Shown one piece after another: positions 18,043-26,723 of a stretch of 64,000 nt of DNA; the first letter of the stretch is position 1, and the number at the start of each line of letters is the position of its first letter. Source of the DNA: Phycisphaerales bacterium (GTDB lineage: Bacteria; Planctomycetota; Phycisphaerae; Phycisphaerales; SM1A02); contig JAQWNP010000001.1 of assembly GCA_029268515.1 (NCBI GenBank), positions 186,001 to 250,000 of the forward strand. Direction: 5' to 3'. A model generated the notes under the pieces. The model ran no database searches. It was not told the origin of the DNA and saw only the letters and a program-made list of their open reading frames with translations. The translations under genes and the position numbers were made by a program.

Positions 18043-18798
18043 ATGTTTTTTTGCAGGTCAATTTCTATTATCGCGTTTTTGGGCATCAGTTTATTGACCC
18101 TTCAGCAGAGCGCTCTGGCTTCACACCTTGTCGTACAGGCTGGTGCTGGAATAGGCGTGAAGGACAAATGCAATAAACCGCAGAAAAAGAAAGAGAACAA
18201 AAAGAATAAGAAAAAAAAGATGACACCTGGATCATCAAACGATTGTCATTCACAACGACATAAAAACAATAGTCAAGTTGATGTCAATCACTCGGTTTAT
18301 GGTGGTGTCATTGCTTGGGCAGATCGCCCGTTCGGAGGAAGTGTCGTTGCTTGGGCAGATCGCCCGTTCGGAGGAAGTGTCGTTGCTTGGGCAGATCGCC
18401 CGTTCGGAGGAAGTGTCGTTGCTTGGTCGCAACCGCGTTGTAATAACATCAATATCGTCACGCATGCGACCCAGATTTCATGGCCTGTTATTCCAGGATA
18501 CTGGTCGCCGACAGACCCCCAAACTCTAAGCGGCAACACCATGACGTCGCAAACACCAAACACAATGACTCTAAAACAACGCCGAATGCCCTCTCGCACC
18601 CGCAGCAATGCACCACATAGTGGAAACGTGCATTGGGTCAATCAATCTCCACAGACTGAACAAACCACTTCTCTTGCTGATGCACGGCCCAGGGTCTGGT
18701 GCATCAAGCACGCCAGCCGTACTTGCGGATGCTACAGTCCATCACCCAAAACCACTGATCAGGTGCAGATGGCCAGCACACAATCTGTTCAGCCCTAG
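18043..18798 (+). CDS. Secreted protein with 12-residue tandem repeats, unknown function
   Basis: A predicted exported protein of about 251 residues. The ATG at 18043 is chosen because GGGAGG lies nine bases ahead; an in-frame GTG at 18016 has no ribosome site. A signal peptide (MFFCRSISIIAFLGISLL, then a probable cut after ALA) is followed by a very lysine-rich stretch (KKKENKKNKKKK) and then units of GGSVVAWADRPF encoded by a nearly perfect 36-bp repeat. The C-terminal half is Thr/Ser/Gln-rich, with a late C-x-x-x-x-x-x-C-x-C group. No family recognised. The composition suggests an envelope or matrix protein. It is followed by a GC-rich inverted repeat. Confidence 0.7.
   Translation: MFFCRSISIIAFLGISLLTLQQSALASHLVVQAGAGIGVKDKCNKPQKKKENKKNKKKKMTPGSSNDCHSQRHKNNSQVDVNHSVYGGVIAWADRPFGGSVVAWADRPFGGSVVAWADRPFGGSVVAWSQPRCNNINIVTHATQISWPVIPGYWSPTDPQTLSGNTMTSQTPNTMTLKQRRMPSRTRSNAPHSGNVHWVNQSPQTEQTTSLADARPRVWCIKHASRTCGCYSPSPKTTDQVQMASTQSVQP
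18311..18425 (+). repeat. 36-bp tandem repeat, three full copies plus partial
   Basis: Units begin at 18311, 18347 and 18383, with a fourth cut short at about 18425. Copies are identical or nearly so at the DNA level and keep frame inside the secreted protein, encoding VAWADRPFGGSV. A more diverged half-unit (GGVIAW) precedes them. Near identity points to recent expansion by slippage or to ongoing copy-number change. Confidence 0.95.
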
Positions 18799-18814
18799 CG
18801 GCGTTCCGCGCTGA

Positions 18815-18875
18815 CCCAGGGGAGGCCCCGTGAGCGCAAGGCGCCCCCAGGAGGAGGCGATTTGCCGACCCTGGG
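18815..18875. other. GC-rich inverted-repeat region between convergent genes
   Basis: CCCAGGG (18815-18821) can pair with CCCTGGG (18869-18875), enclosing shorter helices such as GCGC-AAG-GCGC and GGC-GATTT-GCC. The stretch is much richer in G and C than its surroundings and lies between the 3' ends of the repeat protein and the acylase. It may end transcription on either strand or be a small structured RNA. No U-run follows, so it is not a standard intrinsic terminator. Confidence 0.35.
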
Positions 18876-19038
18876 GGGCGAGGAGAAAGATATTTTCATA
18901 TGGCTAAGTACCGAGAATAACGAAGCCGAGCACCAATCCAGGCAACTATCATGAAAGCATCTCAAGCCTAGGCCTCAGACGGCAATAATCCGCTTTTAGG
19001 CAAAACAGTGCCACTGGCCTGGTTGTGATATACGTTGT

Positions 19039-21417
19039 TTACTGGTTTCCGTCTGGCTGCTGCGGAACCAGGACCAGCTCTGAAACGGGCGATCCGGGTA
19101 GAAATGGCATGGGATCACCATTGAGCCAAGCCTCTTGCATACTGCCATAGTTGGCTGACCGAGGATCTCCTGATTGCCCGGCTGGCATTTGAAAAATGCC
19201 TTCCTCGTGATGGCCCGGACTCACGGACATTCGCGCCGATGCTCCAAATCCATATTGCCCAACACGCACGGCCCGCATATGACCTGGCAGTGGTTCATCT
19301 GGCATATTGAATTGCTTACCTAACCAGGGAATGCCATCGGTCAACAGATGTGTGACACCTGTTCTATTAGAATCACCCCACGGCTCATCCCAAGTTGTAT
19401 CCATCGCTTCCATCCGTTGCTTCGTCGTCGACAAAGCGCTTCGAAACCATGATCTCCAAGAGTCATAGCCGGCTGGTTGTAAATGAGCGGGTCGCTCTTC
19501 AAGAATTTGGCGAAGTGGCTCTTCATTTATTCTGAATGGTGCTTCCTCAAGCGCAGGATGATCAAACTGACTCAGCAATGCATTTGACATTTGCGCCCGA
19601 AGAATTGCGTGAAATTGTTGCAGTAGGGCAAGTCCTCGCTGATCAATATCAGCCCGGCCATTAAATTGGTTAATGACTTCACGTATGACTCTCAATTCAG
19701 CATCACGGTCTTCTGGATCAACCGATTCGAGAATGATTTCTCTATAGAAATCATAAAATGGAACCTGGGTATCTAACTGAATCTCAAGCTGCCGCTGCTC
19801 ATTATGAGCTTCTGTTTGTTCAAGCAGCATCTTAATGCGCGCTGCTCGACTTGGGTGTGACCATTGTTGTCCAATAAGGGATGCTTGTTCAAATGGCATC
19901 GTGCGGTTATTCGCTGTGTAGAGTAATCCGCTGGGTGGATCAATGATCATGGGACGATTCTCTTCATTGAGCGCCCCATCCCATCCAACGTCTCTACTTG
20001 CCCAAGACATGGGCGTTGTACCATCAAAGCCAACTCTTTTGGGTAAATATCCGCTCACTACCCAACCAATACGACCAGAATCATCTGCCAACATCACGTT
20101 TTGCGAGGGACCGTAGAACGATCGCATGATCTCTACTGCATCATCAAGATTCTCCGCCTCGAGCATTCCAAGAATATTGAGATTGACCATCTCTGGCTCA
20201 AGGCCAACCCATTTTTCAACCAGAGGTTGATCCATCCATTTCTTATCAGAGACAACACCCCAGCGTGTTGTTTGCAGTGGCAAAATTTCACGTCGCCCAC
20301 CACGAACTTCAATAACTTCTTCTACATGACCAAACGCTTCCTGCCCGTCTGGTGTGTAGTACTCGTCAGTATTTTTGGGGTCTACCTCAACAATAATGTA
20401 ATCACGAAAGTCACCCGTGGTATTTGTAAAACCCCAAGCAACCTTCCCAGTCGATCCAATAATGACCCCCGGCAATCCAGGCAGCGTGAGTCCCCCAACA
20501 TCGACCCCAGGCCATTGCAACACAGCCCGGTACCAGATGTTTGGCACCTGCAACATGAGATGAGGATCATTGGCAACAATGGCCCCTCCGTGAGATGTGA
20601 GCGAACCAGCGATAGCCCAGTTATTAGAGTTTTGACCGCCTAATTCATCTGTTGGATTTTCTTTTCCTGATTCAACTGGTGATAAATGGGCGGGATCAGT
20701 CACCGGCGGCGACACCACAATGTCCTTGCGAAGATCAATCAGTGCAGGACCTGGGATCGGTGGCACAAGCACGCCCTCACGATCTGGCGTCAATGGAACA
20801 TCGCCACGATCACCGGGCCATACCAAGAACTCATAGAGCTCCTTGGGCAAGCCAGCTTTGATCGCACCTCGACGTAGTTCTTCATTGCCATCCTCATGCA
20901 ACATCTGGAACATAGTGAGATACACCAACAACGAATCTTGTGGCGTCCAGGCCTCTGGAGCAATGTTCAAAATACCATACTCAAGTGGCGGCTCAGCCAA
21001 ACTCGCAAGCCCTGCATTAACACCATCACAGTAACGCTGCACGGTGGTTTGCATATCTTTATCAAGAGCATTCCACAGACGTTCAACGAGCTGCCTCGGC
21101 CGGCGATAACGCGCCCTACGATCCATAGGAACCGTTGAGGGACCAATCATGGCAGAGAGTTCACCTGCAAAAAGCCTTCGCATGATATCCATTTGAAAAA
21201 ATCGGTCTTGCCCGTGCACAAAACCCTCGCCAAACATCGTGTCAAGCATATCTTTACCACGTATGGTCGGAATTCCCAGTTGATCGCGCGCTATGTAAAC
21301 CTGCTGAGAGATAACCGGCACTTCGACTTGCTCTCTAACAGGCACTTCTAGAGATTCTTCATGCGCACTCTGTAATGCGAATACAACCGCCAATATCATT
21401 CCACTAGCAACTAACAT
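19039..21417 (-). CDS. Penicillin acylase-type Ntn hydrolase (S45 family)
   Basis: A 792-residue precursor with an N-terminal signal or anchor (residues 1-18), the family opening ARDQLGIPTIRG, and the FVHGQDRFFQMDIMRR block of the alpha chain. The autocatalytic nucleophile is probably S264 in GGQNSNNWAI, which would become the N-terminus of the beta chain. The residue before it is Asn rather than the common Gly. Later NDPHLMLQVPNIWY and TGDFRDYIIVEVDP match family blocks. These periplasmic enzymes hydrolyse amides such as acyl-homoserine lactones, acyl-polyamines or beta-lactam side chains; the substrate cannot be predicted. Its start overlaps the end of recJ by seven bases. Confidence 0.92.
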   Translation of the reverse strand: MLVASGMILAVVFALQSAHEESLEVPVREQVEVPVISQQVYIARDQLGIPTIRGKDMLDTMFGEGFVHGQDRFFQMDIMRRLFAGELSAMIGPSTVPMDRRARYRRPRQLVERLWNALDKDMQTTVQRYCDGVNAGLASLAEPPLEYGILNIAPEAWTPQDSLLVYLTMFQMLHEDGNEELRRGAIKAGLPKELYEFLVWPGDRGDVPLTPDREGVLVPPIPGPALIDLRKDIVVSPPVTDPAHLSPVESGKENPTDELGGQNSNNWAIAGSLTSHGGAIVANDPHLMLQVPNIWYRAVLQWPGVDVGGLTLPGLPGVIIGSTGKVAWGFTNTTGDFRDYIIVEVDPKNTDEYYTPDGQEAFGHVEEVIEVRGGRREILPLQTTRWGVVSDKKWMDQPLVEKWVGLEPEMVNLNILGMLEAENLDDAVEIMRSFYGPSQNVMLADDSGRIGWVVSGYLPKRVGFDGTTPMSWASRDVGWDGALNEENRPMIIDPPSGLLYTANNRTMPFEQASLIGQQWSHPSRAARIKMLLEQTEAHNEQRQLEIQLDTQVPFYDFYREIILESVDPEDRDAELRVIREVINQFNGRADIDQRGLALLQQFHAILRAQMSNALLSQFDHPALEEAPFRINEEPLRQILEERPAHLQPAGYDSWRSWFRSALSTTKQRMEAMDTTWDEPWGDSNRTGVTHLLTDGIPWLGKQFNMPDEPLPGHMRAVRVGQYGFGASARMSVSPGHHEEGIFQMPAGQSGDPRSANYGSMQEAWLNGDPMPFLPGSPVSELVLVPQQPDGNQ

Positions 21418-23207
21418 GAAGCACCTTTTGTTACATTCATTGGTGATGCTGTCTTAATCTTGACATCACGAATTTCAGATTCGATTTTATGTGTATAGCT
21501 ACTTTTCTTTGGTGACGCAGCAATATCAAGCTGCATACCACGCGTCAGTTGGTGAGCATACTGACTTGATCGCCACCACACCATGCGCTGTTGAATTGGG
21601 CCGCGAGGGCTCTCTTGTTTCACAAACAAAGCGAGGTGATTGCCTTCCTTACCAAATGACTGCGGATCACGAGTCAAGATAACATCACGAACACAGACAA
21701 CTGGCCGAGCATTACCTTGTCCAAATGGCGCTAGTCTTGTGAGTGCTTTAATGCTTGTGTCATTGAATTCATGCAACTCTGCTTCACAATCAATATTGAG
21801 TTCGGGCATCAAAGTTGCTTCTGATATATTTTGGTTTGCGTGTTTTTTTAGTCCGCTGACTAAGGCATCGAGTTGTTCGGTTTTAACCGTAAGGCCAGCT
21901 GCTGCTGCATGACCTCCATAGGATTCTAGTAGAGCTTCCTGACTCACGAGCGCCGCGTGAATTGAGTATCCTGGAATACTTCTCGCAGAGCCTTTACAAA
22001 AGCCACCCTCTTGCTGAAGAAGAATGGCAGGACGGCCATACTTTTCCGCCAGTCTTGAGCACACAATGCCCACAACACCAGGGTGCCATTTTTCATGAGC
22101 CAATACAATGACCCGGCAATCTGGCGAGGTCATGCCCTTAGACTCTGCCAATTCACAAGCCTGTTCTAAAATGATTGCTTCAAGTGCCTGGCGTTTGGTA
22201 TTAAGTTGAGTCAACTCTGTGGCAATAGCATGACCTTCATCACGCGTTGCAGTGGTCAACAATTCGATCGCTTGCCTTGCATGCCCCATACGTCCGCATG
22301 CGTTGAGACGGGGCGCTAGTCGAAACCCGACTGTCTCAGCATCAATACTTCCCTTTGCAACACCTGATACTTCAATCAAAGATTGAAGACCTGAGAGATT
22401 GGTGCAGAGCATGCGCCGCAGGCCCCAACGTGCCAAAATTCGATTTTCTCCGAGCAGTGGAACGACGTCTGCAATTGTGCCCAGAGCAACTAAAGGCAGT
22501 AGATCTAACAAGACCTCTCGCAATTTTTCACTCACGCGCTGGGAGCCGCACCAATCGACTGCCAATTGCCAGGCAAGTTTGTAGGCCACGCCTGCCCCAC
22601 TCAGATCTCGGAACTGATAGCCACTGCCTGGAAGACCAGGATGCACCAATACATCTGCCGTCGGAAGTGATCCATCTGAATTGAGGGTGTGGTGATCTGT
22701 AATAATGACGGAAAGTCCCGCTTTCCTCGCTGCAGCAACTGGCTCACAAGCAGTGATTCCGCAATCAACTGATACGACAAGATCACAACCTTCTCTTGCC
22801 ATCTGCTCCAGAGCAGAGGCATTCAGGCCATAGCCATCATCAATCCGATGCGGAACGAACGTCCGAATATCTGCATCAGGATTGATCGCCTTGAGCATGT
22901 GATAGAGGATCGAGGTAGCCGTAATGCCGTCAACGTCGTAGTCGCCATAGATGACGATTGACTGCCCTGCCCTCAGAGCCACCAAAAGACGCTCGGATGC
23001 AGCACTAATCCCTGGCAGCTGGTCCGGGGACAGGAGATCTGCCAGCGATGGATCGCAGAACTTCTCGACCTCGGGGGTGGAATTGAAGCCTCTGGCCACC
23101 AGAATCCGCTGAATCAGTGGCGGCAGAGAGCTACCCTCAAGGTGGCCCCCAGCCCCAGTCCTGGGGGCAGCTTCTCGTAACATCCATCTTCGGCTCAATC
23201 CGTCCAT
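21411..23207 (-). CDS. recJ: Single-stranded-DNA-specific exonuclease RecJ
   Basis: A 598-residue RecJ. The DHH phosphoesterase motifs are clear: YGDYDVDGITATS near residue 88, VVSVDCGITA, ITDHHTL and the DHHA1 segment with GYSIHAAL and GGHAAAAGLTV. RecJ degrades single-stranded DNA 5' to 3' in recombination and repair, in the cytoplasm. Length is typical. The C-terminal OB-like part (residues about 460-590) is present. The downstream acylase overlaps by seven bases; functional linkage between them is not evident. Confidence 0.96.
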   Translation of the reverse strand: MDGLSRRWMLREAAPRTGAGGHLEGSSLPPLIQRILVARGFNSTPEVEKFCDPSLADLLSPDQLPGISAASERLLVALRAGQSIVIYGDYDVDGITATSILYHMLKAINPDADIRTFVPHRIDDGYGLNASALEQMAREGCDLVVSVDCGITACEPVAAARKAGLSVIITDHHTLNSDGSLPTADVLVHPGLPGSGYQFRDLSGAGVAYKLAWQLAVDWCGSQRVSEKLREVLLDLLPLVALGTIADVVPLLGENRILARWGLRRMLCTNLSGLQSLIEVSGVAKGSIDAETVGFRLAPRLNACGRMGHARQAIELLTTATRDEGHAIATELTQLNTKRQALEAIILEQACELAESKGMTSPDCRVIVLAHEKWHPGVVGIVCSRLAEKYGRPAILLQQEGGFCKGSARSIPGYSIHAALVSQEALLESYGGHAAAAGLTVKTEQLDALVSGLKKHANQNISEATLMPELNIDCEAELHEFNDTSIKALTRLAPFGQGNARPVVCVRDVILTRDPQSFGKEGNHLALFVKQESPRGPIQQRMVWWRSSQYAHQLTRGMQLDIAASPKKSSYTHKIESEIRDVKIKTASPMNVTKGASC

Positions 23208-23402
23208 GACAGACCACCATAGACGACTAAAGAACCTCGGGCCAGAGCACTTTCGAGACTGCCCCGACTGGAGACCTCCACTATTGAAGAAAACGTCTTA
23301 TTTTGCCCCGACTCGGGTTTTACGACCCTCCGCAGGTGCACAATACTGGCGTGTGCGGATAAGATTTGAAGCCCACGTCTGATCAGTAGACTGGATCACA
23401 CC

Positions 23403-24023
23403 ATGCAAGCTCCATATACATCCATCCTCCTATTCGGCCCTCCCGGCGTTGGCAAGGGTACCCAAGGTGCCATGCTGTCATCGATTCCAGGCTTCTATCA
23501 CCTGGGTACCGGTGACATCTTTCGAGCGCTCGATCGGAATAGTGAGTTAGGCCAAGCATTCTTGAAATACTCAACCAAAGGGCTCTTGGTTCCAGATGAG
23601 TTGACGATTGAGGTATGGCACAATCATGTTGCCAAGATGATCAAGTGTAAGGCTTATGATCCAAAACGAGATGTGCTTCTTTTAGACGGCATCCCTCGGA
23701 GCAAACCTCAAGCATTGGCTATGGATCAATATCTTGATCTTCTTGGTGTTGTCCACCTCGTCTGCAAAGATATCGATGAAATGGTGCGCCGCCTAAGACA
23801 TCGAGCTGAAGTCCAGAACCGTCCTGATGATGCAGATGACAAAGTGATACGTCGTCGTTTTGATGTCTACAAAGACGAGACTTCCCCAGTTCTGGCTCAC
23901 TATCACAAAGACCTGATCTTTAATATTGATGCAATCGGCAGCCCGGCAGCCGTCCTACTCAAGATCCTTGAGTTTGTTGTGCCTGCAACCGAATCCCGTC
24001 TGGGTAATCCTCTCTCTCAATGA
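23403..24023 (+). CDS. adk: Adenylate kinase (short form)
   Basis: A 206-residue nucleoside monophosphate kinase. The P-loop GPPGVGKGTQ lies near residue 12, followed by FYHLGTGDIFRAL and LLLDGIPRSKPQA, which replaces the common DGFPR. The LID is short, with HRAEVQNRPDDADDKVIRRR matching the R-x-DD pattern. It interconverts AMP, ADP and ATP. Its stop overlaps the start of an ABC ATPase gene (ATGA at 24020-24023). The Ile in DGIPR and the short LID set it apart slightly from the standard enzyme, so another NMP kinase specificity is possible; it may not be the only adk in the genome. Confidence 0.88.
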   Translation: MQAPYTSILLFGPPGVGKGTQGAMLSSIPGFYHLGTGDIFRALDRNSELGQAFLKYSTKGLLVPDELTIEVWHNHVAKMIKCKAYDPKRDVLLLDGIPRSKPQALAMDQYLDLLGVVHLVCKDIDEMVRRLRHRAEVQNRPDDADDKVIRRRFDVYKDETSPVLAHYHKDLIFNIDAIGSPAAVLLKILEFVVPATESRLGNPLSQ

Positions 24024-24982
24024 TCGAAGAATTTGTTGGCATGAATGACAAAAACCGTCCAGTACTTTCTGTGGTTGATGTCACCAAGCGTTTTCGAAAA
24101 AATACCGCGCTTGATAAAGCAACGTTAAGCATTGCTGCCGGTGAATTTGTTGGACTACTCGGACCAAATGGTGCTGGAAAGACCACTTTGATCCGCGCTA
24201 TTACGGGACATGTGTTAGTAAACAGTGGCTCGATACATCTCTTTGGTGAGCCCATTCTGGGCCGAACACGCAGCCGAATCATCACCGACTGCCTTGGTAC
24301 CGTTCCGCAAGATCTTGCCCTCTATCCCAATCTCACCGCGCGCGAGAATTTGTCTGTGTTTGGATCTTTGTATGGTGTGACAGGAAAGACTGCCAAAGAA
24401 CGGAGTAAGTGGGCACTGAATTGGGCTGATTTAGAAGACCGTGCTGATGAACCTATCAACAATTTCTCCACTGGCATGAAACGTCGATTAAATATTGCCT
24501 GTGGCATCCTCCATGAACCAGCATTCATACTTCTGGATGAACCAACTGTCGGCGTCGATCCACAAGCCCGCGAATGCATTTGGCAGATGTTACGCACATT
24601 GCAACAAAACGGTGCCACCCTTCTTTTGACGACACATCAATTAGATGAGGCAGAAACACTTTGCGATCGAATTATTATTATTGATGACGGCAAGCCTATC
24701 GCGCAAGGTTCATTTGATGAGTTGGTAGCTGAGACCATCGGTTCGGATCGCGTTATCGTTATAGAATGCGCACTTGATAATAAATATGCCCAATCGCTTC
24801 CAGAGCACTGGTCCTATGACGGGACTGTCATTCGCGTAAAAGTAAAAGATGTATGGAAAGAATTGCCAGGAATCATTGAAGTGCTTCAAGATATCAGCAC
24901 TCCAATTGGCAACATCCATATCAAGCTTCCGAGTTTGCATGATGTATTCCTACATCTCACCGGACGGGAGTTACGCGAGTGA
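24020..24982 (+). CDS. ABC transporter ATP-binding protein (ABC-2 exporter type)
   Basis: A 320-residue ATPase with intact Walker A (GPNGAGKTTL), Q-loop (VPQDLALYPNLTARENL), signature (FSTGMKRRLNIA) and Walker B (FILLDEPTVGVDP) motifs, followed by the H-loop TTHQLDEAE. The C-terminal 80 residues form an extra domain as in drug or polysaccharide exporter ATPases of the DrrA/CcmA class. The next gene overlaps by four bases (GTGA) and encodes the matching permease. Substrate unknown; location 25 kb from the degenerate ABC protein makes a shared transporter unlikely but not excluded. Confidence 0.95.
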   Translation: MIEEFVGMNDKNRPVLSVVDVTKRFRKNTALDKATLSIAAGEFVGLLGPNGAGKTTLIRAITGHVLVNSGSIHLFGEPILGRTRSRIITDCLGTVPQDLALYPNLTARENLSVFGSLYGVTGKTAKERSKWALNWADLEDRADEPINNFSTGMKRRLNIACGILHEPAFILLDEPTVGVDPQARECIWQMLRTLQQNGATLLLTTHQLDEAETLCDRIIIIDDGKPIAQGSFDELVAETIGSDRVIVIECALDNKYAQSLPEHWSYDGTVIRVKVKDVWKELPGIIEVLQDISTPIGNIHIKLPSLHDVFLHLTGRELRE

Positions 24983-26304
24983 TATTCACTATTTTTAGAG
25001 TTGGAGCGATACGTGTCTATCGAGATTGGATCAGTCTGGGCTTAGCTTTTGTGCTACCAATTGTTTTCTTTACGATCCTCGCACTTGTTTTTGGCGGAAT
25101 GACTGTCAACACAGAAGGCAATCGCTCTGTCAAGGTGATGTTTGTGGACCTTGACGATTCTTCTCAAAGCAGGGCGATCGTCAATTGGGTCAAGAACAGC
25201 AATGTTGGCATCATGGTGATTCCACCCCCACCAGCAACAAGCTCAGATGAACCGCCTACGAAAGAAGCATGGCGTGCTGTCCGAACAGGTCACGTTCCCG
25301 CAGCGGTAATCATCCCAAAGGATTTTGGCAAGAGCGTGAGCAATATCAAGGGCGGGACACCTCAACTCACGATCTATACCGATGAGGCGAACCCGATCAC
25401 ACCCATGATTATCCAGGGCACGCTTCAAGCTGCAATGGCGAAGGCGCTACCAGAAATTGCTTTGGCCAACGGCTATCGAATCATTGAGAAGCTCATTGGT
25501 CCACTCACACTGAAACAACAAGAGCACCTTGAACACATAAGAACATTGCTCACGAAGCATCCTTCAAATCAGAGCACTGACACGGTCGGCACACACTTTA
25601 GCTCAGACAATTTGTCGCCCGTAAAGATTCAAGTCGAATCCGTTCACAAGCAAGGCGTGACCGTCGAGTCAGGTCATGACATGGTCACGTTCTATGCTGC
25701 TGGCATTGCGGTGACGTTTCTACTCTTCACCGCAATGGGCGCTGGCGGCACGCTATTAGAGGAAGAAGAGATTGGTGTACTAGAGCGCCTCATGGATACT
25801 CGAGTTGGTATGACGAGACTACTCCTTGGCAAATGGCTTTTTCTTATGCTTCTTTCGTTTCTACAAGTCATTGTGATGTTTATCTTTGCAGAGTTTGTCT
25901 TCGGGGTGGCTCTATTTACCACCAAGCACATTATTGGCTTGCTTGTAGTCACACTCTTTACAGTGGCCACCTCATCAGGTTTTGGACTGTTACTGGCGAC
26001 CATTTGCAAAACTCGTGCCCAGCTCGCAGGCATCGGCGTTGTCGTGATTTTGATGATGAGTGCTATTGGGGGAAGCATGTTCCCCGCCTTTATGATGCCA
26101 AACTGGATGCAGACGGTTGGCATCTACACCTTTAATCACTGGGCCGTCCAGGCCTACCAAGGTGTCTTTTGGTATGACAACCCAGACCAATCAATCATTG
26201 GCATGCTTGGCACACTCTGGCCGGAATACCTTGTGCTCACTGCTTTGACGTTCATCTTTCTGGCTGTAAGTCGATTTTTGGCACGCCGATGGGAAATTGC
26301 CTAG
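24979..26304 (+). CDS. ABC-2 family transporter permease
   Basis: A 441-residue permease with one N-terminal helix (residues about 15-38), a large extracytoplasmic domain (about 45-235) and five further helices in the C-terminal half. The arrangement is that of the YhgE/LinA-type ABC-2 membrane proteins (ABC2_membrane_3). GTG is used as start and overlaps the ATPase stop codon. The motif LMDTRVGMTRLLLGKWLF at the first cytoplasmic elbow is typical. Together with the ATPase it probably exports a lipid, drug or polymer. Confidence 0.92.
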   Translation: MIFTIFRVGAIRVYRDWISLGLAFVLPIVFFTILALVFGGMTVNTEGNRSVKVMFVDLDDSSQSRAIVNWVKNSNVGIMVIPPPPATSSDEPPTKEAWRAVRTGHVPAAVIIPKDFGKSVSNIKGGTPQLTIYTDEANPITPMIIQGTLQAAMAKALPEIALANGYRIIEKLIGPLTLKQQEHLEHIRTLLTKHPSNQSTDTVGTHFSSDNLSPVKIQVESVHKQGVTVESGHDMVTFYAAGIAVTFLLFTAMGAGGTLLEEEEIGVLERLMDTRVGMTRLLLGKWLFLMLLSFLQVIVMFIFAEFVFGVALFTTKHIIGLLVVTLFTVATSSGFGLLLATICKTRAQLAGIGVVVILMMSAIGGSMFPAFMMPNWMQTVGIYTFNHWAVQAYQGVFWYDNPDQSIIGMLGTLWPEYLVLTALTFIFLAVSRFLARRWEIA

Positions 26305-26377
26305 AAACTGCCGTCAACTGACTACAATAGATGCTCAATGCCCTCTCTTGTTGAGGTCATTTTCCTCTTTGATAATT

Positions 26378-26723
26378 GGGGCCGAACTGGTATCGACCGG
26401 ACAGGGAAGGTTCGTCGTTGCACGTCGTGGACGCATCTTTGCCACGTAAAAAGGATGCAACTTTATAACTGCCAATCCGCAGTACGCACTCGCAGCTTAA
26501 TGCTGTGACAGCCACCGCCTGACGCCCGATGAGGTGGTGGCTGAAAACATCGGGCTGGTTCCAATGGGCTCACAGGCCTCGGCGGAACGAGATATTTGTC
26601 TGTGTAGGCAAAGCGAAATGCTGTCGTCGGCAGCTCGCGGCGCCGAGATTAAAACGGCGACTACACGTGTAGACGCGGCGCTCTGACTGTTTCGGCACGG
26701 GGGTTCGATTCCCCCCGGCTCCA
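26378..26723 (+). ncRNA. ssrA: Transfer-messenger RNA (tmRNA)
   Basis: The 5' end GGGGCCGAACTGGTATCGACCGG and the 3' end GGTTCGATTCCCCCCGGCTCC form the tRNA-like domain; the 7-bp acceptor helix GGGGCCG/CGGCTCC contains one G-U pair. The tag reading frame runs ANPQYALAA (26471-26497) and ends with TAA at 26498-26500; the start of the tag (GCC) is inferred from homology. CCA is not encoded. The tag ends in ALAA like most. The molecule frees stalled ribosomes with SmpB. A TACAAT box at 26323-26328 could be its -10 element. The 3' end touches the stop codon of the convergent xdhC-like gene. Confidence 0.97.

Noticed and set aside
20101-20643. Plus-strand 180-codon frame opposite the penicillin acylase gene
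   Set aside because: Lies wholly inside a well-supported gene and its translation has no protein-like pattern.
23300-23322. CCCG-ACT-CGGG followed by TTTT upstream of adk
   Set aside because: Only four base pairs; unlikely to end transcription, and the position is ahead of a gene.
24020-26304. Idea that the ABC-2 ATPase supplies energy to the degenerate ABC protein at 47 kb
   Set aside because: The ATPase has its own overlapping permease gene and belongs to a different ABC class from the type I exporter fold.
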